The translations under genes were made by a program, and so were the position numbers. Of a DNA stretch of 64,000 nucleotides, positions 1-8,506 are shown one piece after another. Numbering within the stretch: position 1 is the stretch's first letter; each line of letters opens with the position of its first letter. The DNA comes from Alphaproteobacteria bacterium. Lineage in GTDB: Bacteria; Pseudomonadota; Alphaproteobacteria; Micropepsales; Micropepsaceae. The stretch is from contig JADZAI010000034.1 in assembly GCA_020852655.1 (NCBI GenBank), positions 62,001 to 126,000 on the forward strand, in the 5' to 3' direction. The notes below the pieces were generated by a model. It made no database searches. It was not told the DNA's origin and worked only from the letters and a program-made list of their open reading frames with translations.

Positions 1-674
1 TGACCCACGCGCCGGCGCGTGCTGGCGAAGGACGCGTGCGTGCCGTCGCCGGTGTTGCCGTAGCCGACGAAAGTGACGGCTTCGAGCTGGTCGAGCGGCG
101 ACATCAGCAGCGCGATCGGGTCGATGACGGCGGCATCGCTGCCGGCGGCGAAGGTCGGGATCGCCTGGCTCAGCGCCACGATAGCGACATCGCCCTCGAA
201 GAACCCGTCATAGCTCGGGTTGACGACGACGTCGGAGCCGACGATCGCGTAGGGGGAGACGACGCCGGTGGTGAAGAAGGTGCCCTGGACGTTGCCGCCG
301 GGGCCGGAGATCGGGTTCACCAGAAAGGTCACCCCGACGCGGCTGCCATAGGCGCCGTCATAGAACGCGCCCTGGTCCACGCCGCCGCCCGTCGCGACGC
401 AATGCGCCGCGGTCAGAACCATGCGCGGATTGATGAGCGTCTGCGTGCAGACGAAGGCGCCGCCCTGCGACTGGCGATCGATGAACAGGCGGCCGACGCT
501 GCCCCAGTTGCCCGCGACGTCGATGAGACCCGCCGGGTCGGTGTCGTAGCTGTTGGAGACGATCGCCGACGCCGTCGGGCACGAGAACAGGCCGAGCGCC
601 GCCGCAGCAGCCGTCATCGATGACGACCTTCGCAGCGACGCACGCCGGTCGCGCGCCTTCTCGGTCGCAATCAT
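1..674 (-). CDS. Secreted trypsin-like (S1) serine protease, cut by the window edge
   Basis: Reads from an ATG at 674 off the left edge, so about 224 N-terminal residues are visible. A basic stretch is followed by a hydrophobic segment (roughly residues 21-37) ending in TASA, which looks like a signal peptide. The chymotrypsin-fold signatures are clear: LTAAHC places the catalytic His near residue 91, and GDVAIVAL places the catalytic Asp near residue 162. The catalytic Ser must lie beyond the window. Proteolysis outside the cytoplasm is inferred. The gene is divergent from the LprI-like gene, with about 205 bases of shared upstream DNA. Whether an autotransporter or another C-terminal domain follows cannot be seen. 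Confidence 0.85.
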   Translation of the reverse strand, partial: MIATEKARDRRASLRRSSSMTAAAAALGLFSCPTASAIVSNSYDTDPAGLIDVAGNWGSVGRLFIDRQSQGGAFVCTQTLINPRMVLTAAHCVATGGGVDQGAFYDGAYGSRVGVTFLVNPISGPGGNVQGTFFTTGVVSPYAIVGSDVVVNPSYDGFFEGDVAIVALSQAIPTFAAGSDAAVIDPIALLMSPLDQLEAVTFVGYGNTGDGTHASFASTRRRVG

Positions 675-879
675 GACATCGCTCCCCGGCCCATGGGCCA
701 AGCATGGAAGGCCGCCGGCGCTGGCGTTGCGTTGCAGCGTACCCACAAGCCGCATCGAAGAATATTCGATTTTGCCACAGGCCCTCGCCTGTAATGTGTG
801 TCGCGAAGCTGCCACGCGACGCGGAGTCGCAGGGGACGTATCGGGTACGGCGCGCTAAACGGCGCCGAGGGAGATTTTC

Positions 880-1539
880 ATGCATATCCGATCCATCATT
901 GCCGTCGCTGCCGCGGCGCTGTTCTGCGCGAGCGTCCGGGCTGAGGACGAGCCGATCGGCCCGTCCTTCGATTGCGCCAAGGCGAAGTCCGAGATGGAGC
1001 ATTTCCTCTGCGATATGCCGGGCCTCGGCTGGTACGACCGCCAGCTCGCGAAGGCCTACAAGGTGACGCTGGCCGCTGTCGGCTCTGCCGGCGCGGCGGC
1101 ATTGAAGGCGAGCCAGGCGGAGTTCCTGAAAGCCCGCGACGCCTGCAAGACCAGCGACGCCTATGGCTGCGTCGTCAGCCGCTACATGCAGCGCCTCGAC
1201 GAACTGGTGGGGATGTCCGGCGAAGACGACTTCGCCGCCGGCAGCTTCGCCTCCGACAACGGCACGCTCGGCATCGTCCGCTATCCCGACGGCCTTGTCG
1301 CAATGACGGTGTCGACGGTCGGCGGCGGCGACCACACCTGTTCCTTCGAGACCGACACGGCCAAGGAAGACTCCGCCGGCAACTATGTCTACGCGCGCAG
1401 CTATGACGGCTGGGACGAGACCTGCCGCATCACCGTGACGCCCGACGGCAATGTGCTGACCCTGGAATCGGAAGGTTGCCAATATTGGTGCGGCGTGCGC
1501 GCGACGCTGGATGGAACCTATAGCCGCGCCGCGCCTTGA
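880..1539 (+). CDS. Secreted protein with LprI-like (DUF1311) N-terminal region
   Basis: A 219-residue protein with a clear signal peptide (residues 1-21, cleavage after SVRA). The segment FDCAKAKSEMEHFLCDMPGL followed by a WYDRQLAKAY motif is the Cys-containing pattern of the LprI/DUF1311 domain, named after a mycobacterial lysozyme inhibitor. A second Cys pair follows (DACKTSDAYGC), and a less conserved C-terminal half contains four more Cys, suggesting a disulfide-rich periplasmic protein. Inhibition of lysozyme is known for LprI only; the role here is unknown. The start is the ATG after a GGAGATTTTC ribosome-binding site. The next gene starts 10 bases after the stop and may be co-transcribed. 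Confidence 0.75.
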   Translation: MHIRSIIAVAAAALFCASVRAEDEPIGPSFDCAKAKSEMEHFLCDMPGLGWYDRQLAKAYKVTLAAVGSAGAAALKASQAEFLKARDACKTSDAYGCVVSRYMQRLDELVGMSGEDDFAAGSFASDNGTLGIVRYPDGLVAMTVSTVGGGDHTCSFETDTAKEDSAGNYVYARSYDGWDETCRITVTPDGNVLTLESEGCQYWCGVRATLDGTYSRAAP

Positions 1540-1549
1540 TGGGCATGGG

Positions 1550-2221
1550 ATGACCATGTTTCGCCTGAGCCTAGCTTCATTCGGACTATGCCTGCTCCTC
1601 GCGGGCGCGTGGGCTGCCGAAGCGCCGCCGCGGCTGGAGGATACCAATCCTCAGGAAGCGCTCGCTGAGGTCCGGCCGATCACGGTCCGCGCCGGCGACC
1701 TCGGCGAGTTGCTGGAGTCGGCGGGCTGGGTTCACAAGGGCAACACCGGCACCGCCGTCTACGACGTCGGCTTCCGCTCCTGCCCCGACTGCGTGATCCA
1801 GCGCCTCGCGGCTTTCCCGACCCTCGAAGCGGCCGGGATCGACATACGCAGCATCCTCTATGCCCGCCCCGACGCGGCCGACGGCAAGCCGCGCTCAAAG
1901 CCCGGCGAGCGCGCCATGGTCGCGGAATTGTGGAAGACGCGCGACTACGCGCTTTACGAACGCTGGTACGAGACTGACCCCGCGACCTTCTACGAAACCG
2001 AAACGCTGCCGCCCTCCGCCGACGACGGCGGCGAACGCGCCGCATGGGTCGAAAAGAGCCGCGCGTTCCAGGCGAGCCTGCGCGACATCCTGAAGGCCAA
2101 CGGCCTGGACCTCTACGTGCCGGCCCTCTTCTGGCAGGAGAACGGCCGGTGGATGGTCTATATCGGCTATGATGCCAACAGCTTCGACACGCTGGTGGTG
2201 AAGCGCCTGACCGGCGGGTGA
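1550..2221 (+). CDS. Periplasmic thioredoxin-fold (Dsb-like) protein with CPDC motif
   Basis: About 223 residues with a signal peptide (residues 1-22, ending GAWA). After a short N-terminal domain comes VYDVGFRSCPDC (Cys78 and Cys81), where DsbC/DsbG-type proteins have their CPYC active site. The following pattern (LYARPDAADGKPRSKPGERA, then ELWKTRDYALYERW) resembles the post-active-site region of those isomerases. A disulfide isomerase or thiol oxidoreductase role in the periplasm is inferred; the CPDC centre is unusual. ATGs at 1550 and 1556 are both possible; an in-frame ATG at 1511 would overlap the LprI-like gene and is less likely. It follows that Cys-rich secreted protein, a plausible substrate. 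Confidence 0.6.
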   Translation: MTMFRLSLASFGLCLLLAGAWAAEAPPRLEDTNPQEALAEVRPITVRAGDLGELLESAGWVHKGNTGTAVYDVGFRSCPDCVIQRLAAFPTLEAAGIDIRSILYARPDAADGKPRSKPGERAMVAELWKTRDYALYERWYETDPATFYETETLPPSADDGGERAAWVEKSRAFQASLRDILKANGLDLYVPALFWQENGRWMVYIGYDANSFDTLVVKRLTGG

Positions 2222-2260
2222 CCTTGGCGCGCGGCGCCGAGTCGCCCTAAAAGCCGCACG

Positions 2261-3346
2261 ATGTCATCGCCTGAAGAAGCCTATGCCGCGCGCCTTGCCG
2301 CCGGGGTGCTGAAGAGCGACCCTGCGCAGGCCTCTGCCGTTGCGCGCCTGCACGCGCTGTGGAAAGCCCTCGGCGACTACGCCAAGGGCCGCTCGCGCGG
2401 CTTCCTCGGCTTCACGCGCAAGATCGCGCCGCCGAAAGGGGTATATCTTTGGGGTCCCGTTGGGCGGGGCAAGTCCATGCTGATGGACCTTTTCTTCGAG
2501 AGCGCCCCGATCGAAGCCAAGCGGCGGGTGCATTTCCACGCCTTCATGCAGGAGATGCATGCGGCGATCCGCGACTTGCGCGCGAACGAGCCGGGCGATC
2601 CGATTCCGAAGATCGCCAAGCGCGTCGTGCGTGAAGCGCAGCTCCTGTGCTTCGACGAGTTCCAGGTCACCGACATCGCCGACGCGATGCTGCTTGGCCG
2701 CCTCTTCGAAGCGCTGTTCGAGGGCAATGTCATCATCGTCGCCACCTCGAACCGCCCGCCGGACGATCTCTACAAGGACGGCATCAACCGGCAGCTCTTC
2801 CTGCCCTTTATCGGGCTGCTCAACGACAAGCTGGAAATCCATCGCCTTGCCGGCCCGGTGGACTATCGCCTCGATCGCATCAAAGGCCTGCCCGTCTATC
2901 TGACGCCGGCCGATGCCGCCGCACACGCCGCGCTCGATCGCGCGTGGGCGGAGCTGACCGACGCAGCCCCCGGCGACCCTCTAGATATCTCGCTTCTGGG
3001 CCGTACCCTGACGCTGCCCCGCTACGCCCATGGCGTCGCCCGCGCCAGTTTCGCCGAAATCTGCGCGGCCCCCCTGGGCCCCCCCGATTTCCTGGCGATC
3101 GCAGATGCCTGCGAAACCTTCATCATGGACGCCGTGCCTATGCTCGTCCCTGCCCGCCGCAACGAGGCCAAGCGCTTCGTGACGCTGATCGACGCGCTCT
3201 ATGAGTCGAAACGCCGCTTCCTCTGCTCCGCCGAAGCGCCGCCCGAGAAACTCTATCCGGGCGGCGACGGCGCGTTTGAATTCGAACGCGCCGTTTCACG
3301 CCTCATGGAGATGCAGTCGGCGAGCTATCTGGAAGCGGCCGGCTGA
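2261..3346 (+). CDS. zapE: ZapE/AFG1-family cell-division ATPase
   Basis: A 361-residue AFG1-like P-loop ATPase. Walker A is GPVGRGKS (residues 65-72) and Walker B is LLCFDEF (Asp132, Glu133), followed by QVTDIADAM and the sensor-like VIIVATSNRPP, all typical of ZapE. Family members act at the inner membrane; E. coli ZapE associates with FtsZ and constriction, and mitochondrial AFG1/LACE1 helps degrade respiratory-chain subunits. The length is normal. In many alphaproteobacteria zapE lies directly before mdh; here about 7 kb, including cydAB, separates them. The start is the first ATG of the frame; the upstream ribosome-binding site is weak. Confidence 0.93.
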   Translation: MSSPEEAYAARLAAGVLKSDPAQASAVARLHALWKALGDYAKGRSRGFLGFTRKIAPPKGVYLWGPVGRGKSMLMDLFFESAPIEAKRRVHFHAFMQEMHAAIRDLRANEPGDPIPKIAKRVVREAQLLCFDEFQVTDIADAMLLGRLFEALFEGNVIIVATSNRPPDDLYKDGINRQLFLPFIGLLNDKLEIHRLAGPVDYRLDRIKGLPVYLTPADAAAHAALDRAWAELTDAAPGDPLDISLLGRTLTLPRYAHGVARASFAEICAAPLGPPDFLAIADACETFIMDAVPMLVPARRNEAKRFVTLIDALYESKRRFLCSAEAPPEKLYPGGDGAFEFERAVSRLMEMQSASYLEAAG

Positions 3347-3349
3347 TCT

Positions 3350-3592
3350 TCAGTGCTTGCCGGCTTCGGGGACCTCGTACTCGACGTTGGCATCGTACCC
3401 CATCCGGTCGGAGCGGAAGAGCAAGGTCATCAAGCCTACGCCGACGACCAGGGATACGACCACGCCGAGGATGAGCGCGATGTTGCCGTCGCCGCTGAGC
3501 TCTCCGTCCATGCTGGTCCAAACCCATCCGGCCCACCAGATGGCTGCCGTCAACACGGCACCCAAGACGATGAACAGAAACGCTTTTGCCAT
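3350..3592 (-). CDS. Small two-helix membrane protein, unknown function
   Basis: An 80-residue protein with two hydrophobic segments (about residues 4-26 and 36-59) and a short, partly acidic tail. No family recognised. The start at 3592 (MAKAFLF) is preferred over the ATG at 3610 because GAGGAG sits six bases before it. It converges with zapE (3-base gap) and is divergent from the MocR-type regulator, so its promoter shares the region containing the 3642-3670 dyad and it could be a target of that regulator. Confidence 0.6.
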   Translation of the reverse strand: MAKAFLFIVLGAVLTAAIWWAGWVWTSMDGELSGDGNIALILGVVVSLVVGVGLMTLLFRSDRMGYDANVEYEVPEAGKH

Positions 3593-3641
3593 GGAGCACT
3601 CCTCGCGCATTGCGCGCTTGTCTGCCAGCCTAAACTAGGCA

Positions 3642-3670
3642 ATCCATACACCTTGTTCAAGTGTATGGAT
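3642..3670. promoter_or_regulatory. Perfect 10-bp inverted repeat, probable operator of the MocR-type gene
   Basis: ATCCATACAC (3642-3651) and GTGTATGGAT (3661-3670) are exact reverse complements separated by 9 bases. The right arm contains the first possible ATG of the MocR-type gene (3665). The dyad lies between two divergent genes, where GntR/MocR regulators often bind and autoregulate. Regulation of both genes is inferred. Confidence 0.6.
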
Positions 3671-5065
3671 ATCATGGCCGTTTCCGCCTCACACCGGCCG
3701 CCGGCCTTTGCAGCGTGGCTGTTGCCGCTGCCCGGCGAAGGTCCGCTCTATCTTCGTGTCGTTGCGGCGATCGAACGGGCCATCGGCGTGGGACAATTGC
3801 GGCCGGGCGACCGCCTGCCCTCGCACCGGGAACTCTGCCGGGCGCTGGGTGTCGACCTGACGACGGTGACGCGCGCCTATGGCGAGGCACGGCGGCGTCA
3901 CATCGTCGACGCCGTGATCGGCCGAGGCTCCTTCGTGGCCGCGCGGAGCGAGCAGCCAGGACCTGTCCTCGACCTCAGCATGAACACCCCGCCGTCGCCG
4001 CGCGGCTTGGCGCTCGGCACGCTTCTGGCCGACGGCATTGCGCGGCTCATGGCGCACAGCAACGCGGATCTGCTGATGTCCTACCAGGCCGGGCCGGGAT
4101 CGTGGGGCGACAGGGCGGCGGCGCGGCAATGGCTGCGGCCCCTGCTCGGGGATGTTCCGCCCGAACGCGTTCTCGTCGCAGCGGGGGCACAGGCGGGACT
4201 GGCGTCGATCCTGTCGCTGCTGACGCGGCCGGGGGATGGCGTCGTGTGCGACATGCTGACCTATCCGGGCTTTCTCGCGATCGCGGACGCGCTGGGTCTG
4301 ACCGTCATCCCCGTCGCCGGCGACGCCGAGGGCATGCGGCCCGACAGTCTGGACCAGGCGCTGCGGCGGCAGAAGGCGCGCCTCCTCTATCTCATTCCGA
4401 CGATCCACAATCCGACCGCGACGACGATGACGGCAGGGCGGCGCATGGCGCTTGCCGCCAGCGCCGCCCGGCACGGGCTGACCATCGTGGAGGACGATCC
4501 CTACGGCCTGCTGCCCGAGCAGCCGGTGCCGCCCGTGGCGACCCTGGCACCGGGGCGCGCGTGGTATCTGATGACGCTGGCGAAGACGCTGACGCCGGGC
4601 CTGCGTGTCGCCTATGCGGTCGCGCCCGATGCCGCCGAGGCGGAACGGCTGGCGGCACGGCTGCGCGCCTTCACGCAGATGCCGCCGCCGCTGACGTCGG
4701 CCCTGGCGACCCAGTGGGTCCAGGACGGCACGGCCGCCGCCATCCTGCAAGGCGTCCGCGCCGAAACATCCGCGCGTCAGGCGCTCGCCCGGGCGATTCT
4801 GCCGGCGGCCCAAGGGCATCCGACCGGGCTGCATGTCTGGCTGCCGCTGCCGTCGTCGCGCGATCTCACCGAGCTGGTCGAGGCGGCCCGGGCCAGCGGC
4901 ATCGGCCTGCTGCCGTCGGCGTCGTTCCAGGCGGGCCCCCGGGCGCCGAACGGCATACGCCTGTCGCTCGGGGCGGTTGCGGACCGGGCGCGGCTGTCGT
5001 CGGCGCTGTCGCGGATCGCAGAACTGACGCGCTCGCCTGGGGACGGCGCTGCGCCTATCGTGTGA
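3665..5065 (+). CDS. MocR/PdxR-type transcription regulator (GntR HTH fused to aminotransferase fold)
   Basis: About 466 residues. A GntR winged helix-turn-helix occupies residues 26-92 (PLYLRVVAAIERAIGVGQL, RPGDRLPSHRELCRALGVD, then TVTRAYGEARRR). A fold-type-I PLP aminotransferase domain follows (about 105-460): YPGFLAIADAL, IPTIHNPTATTM, an EDDPYG motif, and a Schiff-base Lys in TLAKTLTPGLR (Lys307). MocR regulators sense PLP or amino-compound ligands; the target here is unknown. The start may be 3665, inside the upstream dyad, or 3674 (ATGGCC); the latter would leave the operator outside the coding region. A VanX-type dipeptidase follows 28 bases downstream and is a candidate target. Confidence 0.88.
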   Translation: MDIMAVSASHRPPAFAAWLLPLPGEGPLYLRVVAAIERAIGVGQLRPGDRLPSHRELCRALGVDLTTVTRAYGEARRRHIVDAVIGRGSFVAARSEQPGPVLDLSMNTPPSPRGLALGTLLADGIARLMAHSNADLLMSYQAGPGSWGDRAAARQWLRPLLGDVPPERVLVAAGAQAGLASILSLLTRPGDGVVCDMLTYPGFLAIADALGLTVIPVAGDAEGMRPDSLDQALRRQKARLLYLIPTIHNPTATTMTAGRRMALAASAARHGLTIVEDDPYGLLPEQPVPPVATLAPGRAWYLMTLAKTLTPGLRVAYAVAPDAAEAERLAARLRAFTQMPPPLTSALATQWVQDGTAAAILQGVRAETSARQALARAILPAAQGHPTGLHVWLPLPSSRDLTELVEAARASGIGLLPSASFQAGPRAPNGIRLSLGAVADRARLSSALSRIAELTRSPGDGAAPIV

Positions 5066-5093
5066 CACCGATCTGAAGTCGCGGAGAAGTCTC

Positions 5094-5849
5094 GTGGTCC
5101 GTGTGATCGCTGCCAGCTGCCTGCTCCTGGCGTGTGCAGCGCCTCTTGCGGCGGAGAAAGGCAGCAACGACATGGCGCCGCCGGCAGGTTTCGTGCATCT
5201 GGCGGACGTCGCGCCGGATATCGTGCAGGATATGCGCTACGCGACCGCGCATAATTTCACCGGCGCCGTGGTGCCGGGCTACGAGGCGGGGACGTGCATC
5301 CTGAGCGAGCCGGCGGCAAAGGCGCTGGCGGCGGCGCAGGCGGCCGTGCGTGCGCAGGGCTACACGCTGATCGTCTGGGAATGCTACCGGCCGGTGACGG
5401 CGGTGCAGGCTTTCGTCGCCTGGGCGAAGGGGCCGGACGAGAGCGCCAAGGCCGAGTTCTATCCGCGCGTGCCGAAGGACGAATTGTTCGAGCGCGGCTA
5501 TATCGCCTCGCGCTCGCGTCATTCGCTGGGCAGCACGGTCGATGTCGGACTGGCGCCGCTGGGCCTGCGCGCGGCACCGCCCTTCGCGGCGGGATCGCAG
5601 CAGGTCGACTGCACGGCGCCGTATGGTGAGCGCTTCCTGGACGGCACGGTCGATCTGGGAACGGGTTATGACTGCTTCGACGACAAGGCGCACACGGATG
5701 CGGATGTTTCACCCGCGGCTGCGACCAATCGCGCGATCCTGGGCGCGGCAATGATCGCGGCGGGTTTCGCACCGTATCGCGAGGAATGGTGGCATTTCTC
5801 GCTGAAGGACGAACCCTTCGACACGCCGTTCGATTTCCCGGTGCGCTAA
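5094..5849 (+). CDS. VanX/DdpX-family D-Ala-D-Ala dipeptidase (M15)
   Basis: A 251-residue protein with a signal-like N-terminus (residues 1-20). The M15D zinc and catalytic motifs are present: CYRP (Arg99), RHSLGSTVD (His143, Asp150) and EWWHF (Glu231 as base, His234 as third zinc ligand). Family enzymes hydrolyse D-Ala-D-Ala; the secreted form suggests peptidoglycan-derived dipeptide salvage rather than vancomycin resistance, and no vanH/vanA partners are present. The GTG start is supported by GGAGAA seven bases upstream. Its stop overlaps the stop of the convergent alcohol dehydrogenase gene within CTAA. Confidence 0.85.
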   Translation: MVRVIAASCLLLACAAPLAAEKGSNDMAPPAGFVHLADVAPDIVQDMRYATAHNFTGAVVPGYEAGTCILSEPAAKALAAAQAAVRAQGYTLIVWECYRPVTAVQAFVAWAKGPDESAKAEFYPRVPKDELFERGYIASRSRHSLGSTVDVGLAPLGLRAAPPFAAGSQQVDCTAPYGERFLDGTVDLGTGYDCFDDKAHTDADVSPAAATNRAILGAAMIAAGFAPYREEWWHFSLKDEPFDTPFDFPVR

Positions 5850-6988
5850 AGCGCGAAGCGCAGGATCTCCGCCGCATCGCCGGCGTCGCGCACCGGACGC
5901 GGGTTGGTCTTCACCACCGGAGTCCGCCAGGCGACCGCGGCGAGTTCTGCGATGCGGTCTTCGCCGACGCCGACATCGCCGAGCTTTCGCGGCAGGCCGA
6001 GATCGGCGACCAGCTTCGCCACGGCATCCGAGGCCGGAGCGTCCGGCATGCCGAGGGCGGCGGCGATGTCGCGCTGGCGCTCGCGCGTCACCGCCTCGTT
6101 CCAGCGCAGCACCGCCGGCAGCATGACGCAGGAAGTGTAGCCGTGCGGCACGCCGCACATCGTGCCGAGCAGATAGCCGATGCCATGGCTCGCCCCCATC
6201 GGCACGCGCCCGAGGCCGGAAGCGGCAAGCCACACCGCCTGCTGCGACTGGAGCCGGGCTTCGAGATCGGACGGATCGGCCTTGGTTCGGCGCAGCGCGG
6301 TCGCAAAGAGCCGCATCGCATGGAGCGCGAGGCCCTGGACCATCGGGTTGGTCGCCGGCGCACAATAGCCTTCGACCGCATGGTCCAGCGCGCGGATGGC
6401 GGTGGAGAGCCAGAGCCATTCGGGTGTGTGCAGCGTCGCCTCGGGATCGAGGATGACGGTGCGTGCGCAGAGGTCGAAGCCGACATAGGCGTCCTTCAGC
6501 TTGCGCACGGGATCGGTGACCCCGGCGATGCTGGAATATTCCCCGCCCGACAGCGTCGTCGGCACGATGACCTGGCGCAGGCGCGAGGGCTCGCGGGAGG
6601 GCGGCTGGCCCGCGATCGCCAGAAGGTCGGCGGCGCGGGTGATATCGCGGCTGAGGCAGAGCTGCACCGCCTTGGTCGTGTCGATCGGCGAGCCGCCGCC
6701 CGCGGTGACAAGAAGGTCCGGTTCGGCAGCACGGACCGCGGCCGCCGCTTCGATGACGCTGTCGATGGGCGTGTGCTCGCGGCAGGCGTCGAAGAGACCG
6801 GCGAAACCGGCGCCGAGCGCCTCGCGGATCGACGCAACGACGGGCGTCGTGCGCGACAATGTGCGGGAGGCGATCACGAAGACGCGCGTGGCGCCAAGCC
6901 GCCGGGCCTCCTCCGCCACGGCCGCGGCGGCCGGCGTTCCCCAGCGCACCCGTTCGAGCGGGACATAGTCATAGGCGCCGGCGTGCAT
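5846..6988 (-). CDS. Iron-containing alcohol dehydrogenase family / maleylacetate reductase-like
   Basis: 380 residues from the ATG at 6988. The NAD(P)-binding region contains VTAGGGSPIDTTKAV (about 95-109), and the second half carries metal-site histidines in ALDHAVEGY (His203), GASHGIGYLLG (His268) and GVPHGYTS (His282). The Asp usually found four residues before the first His is an Arg in this alignment by eye, so the metal may differ, as in maleylacetate reductases. It probably reduces or oxidises a small alcohol or keto acid; the substrate cannot be assigned. It is divergent from cydAB across 154 bases. The longer in-frame ORF upstream lacks homology-like sequence. Confidence 0.8.
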   Translation of the reverse strand: MHAGAYDYVPLERVRWGTPAAAAVAEEARRLGATRVFVIASRTLSRTTPVVASIREALGAGFAGLFDACREHTPIDSVIEAAAAVRAAEPDLLVTAGGGSPIDTTKAVQLCLSRDITRAADLLAIAGQPPSREPSRLRQVIVPTTLSGGEYSSIAGVTDPVRKLKDAYVGFDLCARTVILDPEATLHTPEWLWLSTAIRALDHAVEGYCAPATNPMVQGLALHAMRLFATALRRTKADPSDLEARLQSQQAVWLAASGLGRVPMGASHGIGYLLGTMCGVPHGYTSCVMLPAVLRWNEAVTRERQRDIAAALGMPDAPASDAVAKLVADLGLPRKLGDVGVGEDRIAELAAVAWRTPVVKTNPRPVRDAGDAAEILRFAL

Positions 6989-7142
6989 GAGACCTGCTCC
7001 TGGAGGCGGCGGAGCATACACCGAGGTATCCCCTGCCGATGACAGTGTTAGGATGCGCGGGACGCCCCGGCAATCGCCCGCCCCGGGGCACCCACATGGG
7101 ATGGTTCCCGCATCGCGGGCGCCGATCCAGCGAGGCTGACCC

Positions 7143-8495
7143 ATGGACGCCCTCGTTCTTGCCCGCATCCAGTTCGCCGCGAATATCTCGTTCCACATTC
7201 TCTTTCCGGCGATCACGATCGCGCTCGGCTGGGTGCTGCTCTATTTCAAGCTGCGCTATGCGGGCTCGCGCGATGCGGCATGGATGGACGCCTATCGCTT
7301 CTGGACCAAGGTGTTCGCGCTGTCCTTTGCGATAGGCGTGGTCAGCGGCATCACGATGAGCTTCCAGTTCGGCACCAACTGGCCGGGCTTCATGACGAAG
7401 GCCGGCAACGTGGCCGGCCCGCTGCTCGCCTATGAGGTGCTGACCGCCTTCTTCCTGGAGGCGGTGTTCCTGGGGATCATGCTGTTCGGCTTCAAGCGCG
7501 TGCCGGGCTGGGTGCACACGCTCGCGACCTTCCTGGTCGCCGCCGGCACGACACTGTCGGCCTTCTGGATCGTCGCGCTGAATTCCTGGATGCAGACGCC
7601 GTCGGGCTACGAGATGCGCGACGGCGTCCTCCACGCAGCGGACTGGTGGGCGGTCGTCTTCAACCCGTCTATGCCCTATCGCCTCGCGCATATGCTGCTG
7701 GCTTCCGGCCTGACGGCGGCGTTCCTCATCGCCGGGCTCTCGGCCTATCGCTGGCTGCGCGGCGACCGCGAAGGCGGCGTGATGGTGGCGCTGAAGAGCA
7801 GCGTGCGCATCGCCGCCGTGCTGATCCCGATCCAGATCTTCGCCGGCGACCAGCACGGCCTCAACACGCTGAAGCATCAGCCGCAGAAGATCGCGGCGAT
7901 GGAGGCCAATTGGGAGACCGGCCCCGACGTGCCGCTGGTGCTGTTCGCCTGGCCCGACGAAGAGAACCGCACCAATCATTTCGAGATCGCCATCCCGAGC
8001 GGCGCGAGCCTGATTCTGACGCATGACCCGAACGGCGTCGTGCCGGGGCTGAACGATTTCGAGGGCAACCACCCGCCGGTCGCGCCGCTGTTCTGGGGCT
8101 TCCGCGTCATGGTCGGCATCGGCGTGCTGATGCTCGCCGTCTCGTGGTGGGGCGCCTGGACGCTGTGGCGGCGCGGCGATGCCGGCCTGTGGCTGGGGCG
8201 CGCACTGGTGGCGATGACCTTCTCCGGCTGGGGCGCGACGCTCGCCGGCTGGTACGTCACCGAGATCGGCCGCCAGCCCTGGCTCGTCACCGGCGTGCTG
8301 ACGACGGCGGAGGCCGCCTCCGCGACGCCGGCGCCGATGATCGGGCTGACGCTCGCGATGTATCTGATCGTCTATGCCGGGCTGCTCGGCGCCTATGTGT
8401 CGGTGTTGTTCTATCTCGCCCGCAAGGGCGCCCAGCCGACCGGCGCGCCGCAGGAAGGCGCGATCCAGACGGCGCTCGGCGCGCAGGCCACCTGA
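7143..8495 (+). CDS. cydA: Cytochrome bd ubiquinol oxidase subunit I
   Basis: A 450-residue multi-helix membrane protein. Recognisable landmarks: haem ligand His in SFHILFP near residue 18, RLAHMLLAS for the second haem His, GDQHG and QPQKIAAMEANWET of the quinol-binding Q-loop, FRVMVG with the Met ligand of haem b558, and TEIGRQPW. The protein is shorter than E. coli CydA and the Q-loop C-terminal insertion is missing, as in the cyanide-insensitive (CIO) branch. With CydB it oxidises ubiquinol and reduces oxygen to water at high affinity. It is the first gene of a two-gene operon; cydB starts 11 bases after the stop. Confidence 0.95.
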   Translation: MDALVLARIQFAANISFHILFPAITIALGWVLLYFKLRYAGSRDAAWMDAYRFWTKVFALSFAIGVVSGITMSFQFGTNWPGFMTKAGNVAGPLLAYEVLTAFFLEAVFLGIMLFGFKRVPGWVHTLATFLVAAGTTLSAFWIVALNSWMQTPSGYEMRDGVLHAADWWAVVFNPSMPYRLAHMLLASGLTAAFLIAGLSAYRWLRGDREGGVMVALKSSVRIAAVLIPIQIFAGDQHGLNTLKHQPQKIAAMEANWETGPDVPLVLFAWPDEENRTNHFEIAIPSGASLILTHDPNGVVPGLNDFEGNHPPVAPLFWGFRVMVGIGVLMLAVSWWGAWTLWRRGDAGLWLGRALVAMTFSGWGATLAGWYVTEIGRQPWLVTGVLTTAEAASATPAPMIGLTLAMYLIVYAGLLGAYVSVLFYLARKGAQPTGAPQEGAIQTALGAQAT

Positions 8496-8506
8496 AGGAG
8501 GAGGCG

